From assembly GCF_964199755.1 (NCBI RefSeq), contig NC_133906.1, forward strand, positions 9,176,001 through 9,240,000: DNA of 64,000 nt, given 5' to 3'. Position numbers and translations under genes: made by a program. The notes under the pieces were generated by a model that had not been told where the DNA came from, ran no database searches, and saw only the letters and a list, made by a program, of their open reading frames with translations. This document shows positions 12,101-21,100 of the stretch, piece after piece. The first letter of the stretch is position 1, and each line of letters starts with the position of its first letter. This stretch comes from Larus michahellis. Taxonomy: Eukaryota > Chordata > Aves > Charadriiformes > Laridae.

Positions 12101-15100
12101 CAGCCGCTGCCCTTTCCCGGTGTGCCGCTCTGTCCTTGTGGCCCTGCTCAGCAGTAACAGGAGTTACCGTGGGTCACATGTAACCCAGCCTTTCCGCAGG
12201 TGGACGGGAGGATGAGGAGGGAAGGCAGGGCTTCTGACTGCCACTAGGCAACTCACTGGTCTTGGTTGCCTCGGTTTTTCTCCCCATAGGAGAGGGGTTA
12301 CAGATACAAGCTTGCCTTTCTCCATAAAGCTATTGTGAGGATTAATTAAATGCAGTTAAAATACCGACTGTTTTTGCTGTGATAGGCAATTGTATAGAGC
12401 GGTGAGATGGCCTACTTTCTAGCTGCTTTTGTCTGCAGTTAGTAGCTCTCCAAACAAGAATAAAATCCTATGCAAATGTCTCTCTCTTTTAATGTCACGG
12501 AAATAGGGAAACACACAAAGATGATATGGAATTTGGCACGGAATACATTCCTTGCTTCAATGTGTAATTTCATTTGATACGCATATCTGCTTTAACGGAA
12601 GGCAGAATGAATATATTTGGGATGGAAATTAGAAGATGGTTTCTGTCAGAGAAGTGATGCTGCAGGCGGGACCACCCTGGCTCCAGGAAACACAGGCGCC
12701 TGCGCGCACCTAGAGCACGGTGTAGGGCCCTCCATCCAGGCTCGGACGCAATCTGCGCGCGCGGGCGCTTGTGTGATCCCCTGTGGCTCAGTGGGCACTG
12801 GCGTTGCTCCACAATAGCATTTGGTTCCCTCCCTTTCAAAATGAACCCGAGGACACTGGTTCTGAGTCTCCCAATGGCAGTGGCTGGAGGAAAACAAATA
12901 ATACATGCAAAGCGTTTAACCCACTAATTTGCCAAAGTTAACCCTTTAACTGGCTTCAGTGGGAAGGGACTCTCTGTCCCTCCTGAGCCCAGCAGTTTAT
13001 TCAAACACTGAAAACTAAATATCTTCTAGGAAGAAGCAACACAAGTAGGTAGTTTGGGGGATTCATTTAAAAAGGCAAGCCAAGGCAAACCAGGAATTTC
13101 CACTGCAATTTTTGGTTTGTTCACAGAAAGATGATGCTGCTTCGATATTTTTTAGAGGTTTTCAGCATGCAGGCTAGATGCAGCTTTTTATTAGATGTCA
13201 GAGGTACATTTGATTCCAGAACCTCCCACTTAAGTGTAATTTAAATCTTGCAAACATCCTACACATGTACCTTATGCAACATAAAGTGAAAATAACATTT
13301 TAGAACTGAATCATCACTCAATAAAGCTGACAGAAAAGGTAGAAAAGGGAGTGATTAGCTCCTCAGGTATTCAGTGCCATGCCACAGAAGGAGGATTTCT
13401 GGTACTAACAGGCAGCAAAATAACTTTTAGATCATTCTGGGTTTTCTCTGATAGCAGTGTGCCAGTTTAGGACATCTGTATGGGAGAAGTGAAAGTGGTC
13501 CCCTTAAATCTGTTTGTATTTGATACTAAGTCAGTTCTGGTTGTTTGCATCTAAAAGGGGACTTTGGTCCAAAATGAGGCAGATTTGGGAAGAGGGAAAG
13601 ACTTCGTTTGTGTTTTTGAGGCACAGTGCTGGGCAATATGAAGTTTATTTCTGTCTCCAGCTGTGACACACAGCTGATTTGTGACTTAGAAAAGGCCAAA
13701 CTTTCAAAGTTACTGGGTAATTTTGAAAATCTGGACCTCTGTCTCTCTACCGCAGTTTATTTCTGAGGGAAGCAAATGTTGCGCTATCTCACATCATTCA
13801 TATCAGAACTACATTTTTAAAATTTCCTTTAGAAATAAAGGAATTTTAAAAAAAATTTTGGAACTCTCATCATTGTAAATACAAATATGTCCTCCTTTTC
13901 TTTTAAAATAATTCCTTGCTACAGGTAACTAGCTGCAAAGATGCACAGCGTTTTCACTGAAGGATTTGATGACATCATTGAAATAGTCTGATGAATGATT
14001 GCATTTCCCAGTCAGTTTTCCCTAATGTTTATCTGATAGGCTTAAACTCACTGGCATGATTTTACATACGCTTTGTAAGGTGCTGTGCTGTAAAGGGAGA
14101 TGGAGATAACTATTTCTAGAACCACTTCTGTTTTCTCACAGGAAACTTGTGAATCTCTCTTGAATTTAACCTTGGAAGAGGTGAGGAAGAATTACAAGGT
14201 TGAAAAACCACAGAGGAAATTTTTTGGCCTTATCCCAACATCTTTCTCAGCCTCTGAGGCCCCCAGTCCCGAATTCGGACTGGTGATTGACGGACGGACG
14301 CTGAACATCATCTTCCAGGGGGGTCTGGAGGAGAAGTTCCTGGCGCTGACGAAGCACTGCCGCTCGGTGCTGTGCTGCCGTTCCACCCCTCTCCAGAAGA
14401 GCATGGTGGTCAAGCTCGTCCGGAGGCAGCTTAAAGTGATGACCCTGTCGATAGGTACTTCCATTCTGAATCTCATGGGAGAAATGGGAAGCAGGTTCTT
14501 TCTTTATGAGTTATAGGAACGTATGGAATATATTTTATGAGCTATTTCTTGTGCCTCAGATAGATACAGCGGGAAAATAGTATTGAATAGTGTTTCTTGA
14601 TCAAAAGCGATATGAAAGTCCTCCTTCAGCTTTCACTAAGCAAATCTGGCCCCCATTTAAACAAGATGAAGGCACTCCAAATTCAGAATCTCCCAGCAGT
14701 CCCTTTCAGGCACACCAGTGCAAACGTGTGTACGCATTCCCTCCAGAATGCCCTCGCTTTTGGGCATGGAAAGCCATCAATAGTAGTCACTGGTTTGTCT
14801 TTTCATAAAGCCCTTTTGCTGTCAGATTTTCCCAGCTGGTAAAAACACAGTTATCCCCAGAGCGGTATTAAGCGCTGACTCATTTGCTATCTACCTCCAA
14901 ATAATGTGAAACGCTTTGAGTTTCCTGCTCCACTTTTGGTAAGTGATCCCACTAAATTCCTTGCCAACCAGAAGAGTCTGATGTATTTTAAAATTTCTTG
15001 CTTTGCCTTAGAGTTCAAAATATAAGTTTTCAGCCTTCTGCTTCATTTGTTTTGCTTCACCAGCCAACCTTATTCACAATCTCCACACTCCAGGCAGCAA

Positions 15101-18100
15101 CCATGGCTGTTCTTTCCATGGAAATTTGGTTATGTATTTAACATGTTGCTGCAAGTTGAAATGAGCAGAATAACTCCTGAAATTGGTTTGATACATTGTC
15201 AACTGCAATAAAATTTATGATGTACTTTGGAGAATTCAGTGAATAGGGTGCTGCAAAGCATGTTGCTGAGCATATGGAGTTCACCAAGCAGAAACATACA
15301 AAGTGATGCAGATATAGATGGTAATGGGGTGTCCAGGCCACCACCCAGCAGGTCCCAATGTCGTGCTTAGCCCTGGTGGATCTAGGTCTGCTGGGAAGGA
15401 GGATGTTCCAACCAAGATCAGAGCCTAGAGGTCATGATTGCTTGATGCTGAGTATCTGTTACGCTAATTAAGATGTATTGTAGTACACAGTAGGCTTTGT
15501 TTATCAGCATAGCTGGGGTTTTTTTCTTGTTTTGATAGAGGCATTTTGTATTAAGTACCCTTTCTTGCACCTTTATTGTTCCCTCTTGTCTTCCTATTCT
15601 AGGTGATGGTGCAAATGATGTAAGTATGATTCAAGCAGCTGATGTTGGAATTGGAATATCTGGCCAAGAAGGCATGCAGGTATCCCTTCACTTTATTTCC
15701 TTTCCTCTTTTGTTACGTGGTCTCTTGCTGCTTAATAAGTTTCATAGCAGCCGTATACTCTTGAGTGTCAAACTTAAAATGCAAGTTGGCATCATTACTG
15801 TCATAAATTAATATGCAGTTCATAATTATGGGTCCAGCCAAAAAAGAGCATTTGGAGCCAACAATTAGCATGCATGGACAAATGTGTGTTTGCTCATAAG
15901 CCTGGAAAATCAGCAGATGCCTGTCCAGTGTTAGGTTAGCATCTGGTTTCTGAATCATCTCTGCTATAGTATTTCCAAGTTTTGTTGATTCTCTTTCAGT
16001 GTTTTCTGCCCCAAATTCTTTCCCACATAACTCCCTTCCTTATCCTCCTAAGATGGAAAGATCTGCAGAGATAGAAATTTCCAACTATTTTCTCAAGGTG
16101 TTGGGTTTTTTTCTACAATATTCAATAGTAGGAAATAATTTCAGTGTCCGTGTTCATATTTCATCATATTGGGTGGGAAAAAGATATTTGTAAATTAACT
16201 TCTATTCTTTTTACCAAAGGCTGTGATGGCTAGTGACTTTGCAATATCCCGATTTAAGCATCTCAAAAAACTGCTTCTTGTCCACGGACATTGGTGTTAT
16301 GCTCGCCTGGCAAAGATGGTGATTTACTTTTTCTACAAAAATGTGGTAAGATTATTAAAATTCTGGAAGTTTTCATCCTAGCAAGGGTTAAGTCCAGGGC
16401 TCGGAGGGCGTTTGTTTTGGGGGTTTTTTTTGCAGGTTATACTCTCTTACTTTGAATGAAGCTACCGTTCCTGTTTCTTTACTTTGCAAGTTTATAGTAT
16501 GCTACCTCCTTCTTAGAAATGTGCCACATAAAGCGTTGAGAAAAATATGGATTCTAGATGTATTTTGAAAGCACATTATTCCTGAGGGAAAAAGGACTCG
16601 AGGCTTAGTAACTTTTATATGGTAGTTCAAGAAACTTTATTAATAATACCCATGAGCCTCAAAATAAAATTTGCATAAGGAAGAGCGGATTATTAGTGCT
16701 AGAATATAGAAGATGACTCTGCACTAAGAATTGGTTGCCTGTGAAACCTCGGAATTTTTGCATTTAGTTTGATAGGAACCACTTGCAAATAATGATGCAG
16801 TCATATCTGGCATTTTTATTAAAAATTTAATGTATATGCAAATGAGCTGTGCATTGAAGAATAATGTAAAGTGGAAAAACCTGATAGTAATACAGTTTCT
16901 ACAAGACTGTGCAAACAAGTCTATTTGACATGAAATACACTCTGAGCATGAAAGAGTATTTACTTAGAATTCAAAGTATCTGTTGGAGGATTTTTTTTAA
17001 TAATTTTGAATAAGGATTACTTCTTATAAGTGTTAAAATTTATAGTGGAAATGGAAACTTTTTTTTTCTTGATTGGGCATCCTTTTTGAGTTCAAAGGAT
17101 ATTTCCTTGCAGCGTGAAACAGCTCTCCAGACTGGGATGCTGCTGTCCTATTATCTCCCCAGTGCCATTAGGGAACAGGAGGCCTTTGACTCTGCATGGA
17201 CAACCAGTTTGTAAAAGGATTTTAAAATCTGGTGCTCAGAGATGTGAACAGTTTACTTAATTATTCTCTGATATTTTCTTAAAGAAACCTAATGGCTTTT
17301 AAAAAGCTGTATCACCGTGGATTGGTGTGAAGTAGTTCCTTTAAGATACACTGCTTTATGGAATAAAGTGCAGAGCTGTCTACTGACGGTACCTTTAACC
17401 AAAATTATGTGTTCTTGGGAGACTCTGTTAATAACCAATGTACTACACAAACCTCATAGGTGGAAGGAACGAAGAGACACGTAGACGGTGTATGCATTGC
17501 AAACTAAAGGGCCCAGAGCAGCTGTAATAGTAGGGAACAGAGGACATAAAGGGGTGGCCACAGGAAAAGTGCAGCTTCACGACTCCCACAACCCAAAGAG
17601 AAATGAAATCACATCAGCACGACGGATGTGCTTCTGTGCATGTGGGGACCCACAGTTCAGCTTCTAACAGAATATCATGTTTGTATTTTCTTCTCCACAG
17701 AGCTACGTCAATCTGCTCTTCTGGTACCAGTTCTTCTGTGGGTTCTCAGGCAGCACAATGATAGACTACTGGCAGATGATTTTTTTCAATCTCTTCTTCA
17801 CCTCGGTGCCCCCTCTTGTCTTTGGAGTCCTGGATAAAGATGTTTCTGCAGAAACACTTTTAGGTTTGCCGGAGTTGTACAAAAATGGACAAAATTCAGA
17901 GGTATGTCTTGGTTGCTGAAATAACTGCTCAATAAGCCGAAGGACCACAGGCTTTTTGGTTTTGTGAGGGGGGAGGGAAGACAAGTTTAGACTTACTTGG
18001 AATGAAATGATCCATTTATGGTTTCTAGTTTACTGATGTCCGCTAAGAGAAGGTATGATTGTAGCTGTCAGAAGAACTGGTAAGGAACGTATGATTGAAG

Positions 18101-21100
18101 TTGCTTCCTGGAAGCGAGGCTGGGTTACTTGGTCAGAGTTAGAAGATGTAAATGGGAAGGTTTATTCTGCCATTAAATATATGGAGCAATCCAGTTTGGT
18201 ACCAGCATGCCGCACTGTACTAAGTAAGGTGATGTGCTAGTGAATCAGCCCTGTGTTTGGTCTTTCTGATCTGAAGAAGAGATGATGGAGCAAGTGTGCA
18301 CACGCGTGTGTGTGTGTCTGTATGTATGTATGTATGTGCACACCATATATATAGAAAATTTCTCAGTGAAGGCATAGGGAGAAATAAATAAAATAGGATG
18401 AGAAATGTGACGAATGAGGGTAAAGTAGCTTAGCTGGTCCCTGCTCGGATTTGAACAGTCTCAACCTACTGAAGAAGAAAAGCTTGTTAAAAAGATTACA
18501 GCAAAAAGTGACAAGAAAATGCAAACCCTTAAATCAATAAACAGACCGACAGTTTTTCTACTCTCAGGTTCAGAAATACACCTTTTAATACACAAAGGAT
18601 TTTGTCACAGTACGGTGCCTAGGCTATTCCAGAGATGAACTTTCATTTGTTTACTTCTTTTACTTTGAATAGTCAGTATTCATAACCCTCAGAAAATATG
18701 CAAGAAGTATGTTATGTTTTTACCTCAATCTGCCTGTCCTGTTTAGAGAACCAGTCTGATCTCTGTATGTTTGCGAGGAGTGCACATGTACAGACATACA
18801 TACCTGGTTTTGCATATACATACAGTGCAGTAGCACTTATTCCCAAATTGCCTTAACAATTTTAATAGGAAATTATGAAAATATTAAGGAGCAAAAATTG
18901 AAGTGACCTTAGTTTTAAATCACAAAATTGCAGGGTACTTAAGAATTCTTCTCTCTCCTTCTTTTTCTCCTAATACCTGCTTTTTTTATCCTGGACCGTG
19001 ATTTTTAGCACTGATGGTCACTGGTCGTTCATATCATGTTTAATGATGTTTTGAGAAACCTACGCAAGGGAGTGCAGAATCTGAGGATTCTCTCTGAAGG
19101 ATTTTCCATCCCTTTTCTTAGAAGCTCTTGGACCTTACATATGTGCGAAATGCATGTTATTTACCATTTTGAAGAGGTCATTGTTGTTGCTTTGGCAATT
19201 TTTGACCAATTCTATAGGTTTAGGAAGAGCTGTATTTGAAAAAGAATTCAAGGAATGGGGTTGGGGGGGGTGGGGGTGGGGATGGGGTATTCATGACATT
19301 GAGCGTTTAAGACCCTTAGTTTACTACCTAGTCTTCCTAAGGTCTTTCTTTAGTTAATACAGAGAAAATGCCTGTTCAGAGATGGTGTAAATCAGCTGCT
19401 CAAGAGGCGTTTACTCATGAAGGGAGACCAGTTAGCTATAATCAATAGTCTGAATGGAACAAAAACTGACAGCAACTATGTCTGCAGATCAGACTAGGGA
19501 TGTGTGTCCCATCATAATGACTGTTATCTATAAACTCCTGCAGATATACAACCTGTCAACTTTTATTATTACAATGTTGGATGCCTTCTATCAGAGCCTC
19601 ATTTGCTTCTTTGTCCCCTATTTGGTAAGTACCGGCGTCATTAATATTCTCGTTCTTCCATCCTTCTTAAAAAATAGAAAAATTCACTTCCGAATAGTCA
19701 GGTTCCTCACAGCCTATCTGCCTGTTTTCTAGACGTACAAGGACTCTGACATAGATGTGTTTTCCTTTGGAAACCCCATCAATACCATCTCCCTCCTGAC
19801 CATTCTCTTGCACCAGGCTCTAGAAATGAACACGTGGGTATGTGTTTGACCTGTCCTGTTCACGTGACTATTTTTCTTTTCTGAACATAGCATACTGTGT
19901 AGACCTGGCATTGTCTTTCAGAGTCATTTACCTGAATTCTGGGTCACAAAAAGTAAGTAACAGATGCACTGAGATTTCCCGATGTGCCAGAATTGATTAT
20001 TTGCCTCAGGATAAGATCTTCACGTGCACAGTGACAGAATTTGCTTCTACTGTGCCTTTGGACAGGACAGTACACAATTGGTACATCATTATATGAGGAC
20101 ATGTTTCTTAAAGAACTGTATTCCCTGTCACTGTTGTTTTGTAAGTTAATTCCTAGGTATTTCTCCTGCTGCACTTTTCAGTAACAGGGACCTGTTGGAT
20201 ACGTTCTTTCTAATCCCTCTTTCTATCCTCCTGTCTTACATTCAGAGTCAGTCTCACCAGCATCACTGTCTTTTCCTGCAATTCTGCTTACAGACCCTGT
20301 TCCACTTGGTAACGATGATGGGCAGCGTGGTGTTTTACTTCGTCTTCTCTCTGATCTACAACGCCGCCTGCGTGATCTGCAACCCTCCCACCAGCCCCTA
20401 CTGGATTATGGAGAAACAGCTTTCAGACCCCACCTTCTACTTACTGTGCCTTGTTACCCCAGTCATCGCACTCTTGCCAAGGTTTGGATGATGCACTTTT
20501 TTCCTCTCAATTTTCGTTTTGTGGATGTGTAGGCATTTAAGTGAAATAACAATAATGTTGTATATAGAAATGAGAGATGTCGGGCACATGTGTTGCACAG
20601 GGATGGGTGATCAGTGTGGAAGTCACATGCCCAGGTTCGACTTTCCAGTTCACGAACCATTCATTTATTCAGTTACGTAGCCCTAGATAAGTCACTATAT
20701 ATCTACTGCTTTTGTTCTCCCATCAGGAAAACCTTCCTTTCTGGGGTGCTTCAAAGTTTACCGGTACAAATCTGCTACATAGTTGTTCACTATTACAAAC
20801 AAAATGTTGTTGAGCTGATCAAGACTAGAAAGCAAGTCTTTGAAATATTCCTATATGCTTTGAGAGTTACAAAATGTATTCTATTTCTTTAGTATGTTAC
20901 GCAACGCATTACTAAGCCAAATTTAAGAACCTGTTTCTATTCTATATTCTATTCTATATCAAATAATTTTCTGCATCCAGAATCTTAGTTTTCCCCTGTG
21001 CAAAGATCAGGTATGTCCAAGATAGCTTTAGCTGAGGCTGAATAATATTTGCAGAGGGATAATTTTTCTGATAGGTTGCTGAAAAAATCTGGTTCGAAAA

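Larger units (their letters stand above)
10863..14141 (+). other. ATP10B intron (3.3 kb)
   Basis: Phase-0 intron with acceptor TGTTTTCTCACAG. It contains a small CpG-dense island at 12694-12770 and a strong A/T hairpin at 13814-13855. The stretch 11800-12300 is more GC-rich than the rest. No exon or transposon seen. Confidence 0.88.
17902..19543 (+). other. ATP10B intron (1.6 kb)
   Basis: Phase-0 intron, acceptor ATAAACTCCTGCAG. It holds a (TG)n/(TATG)n microsatellite at 18305-18338 and a run of G-tracts at 19257-19287. Nothing else recognised. Confidence 0.88.
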
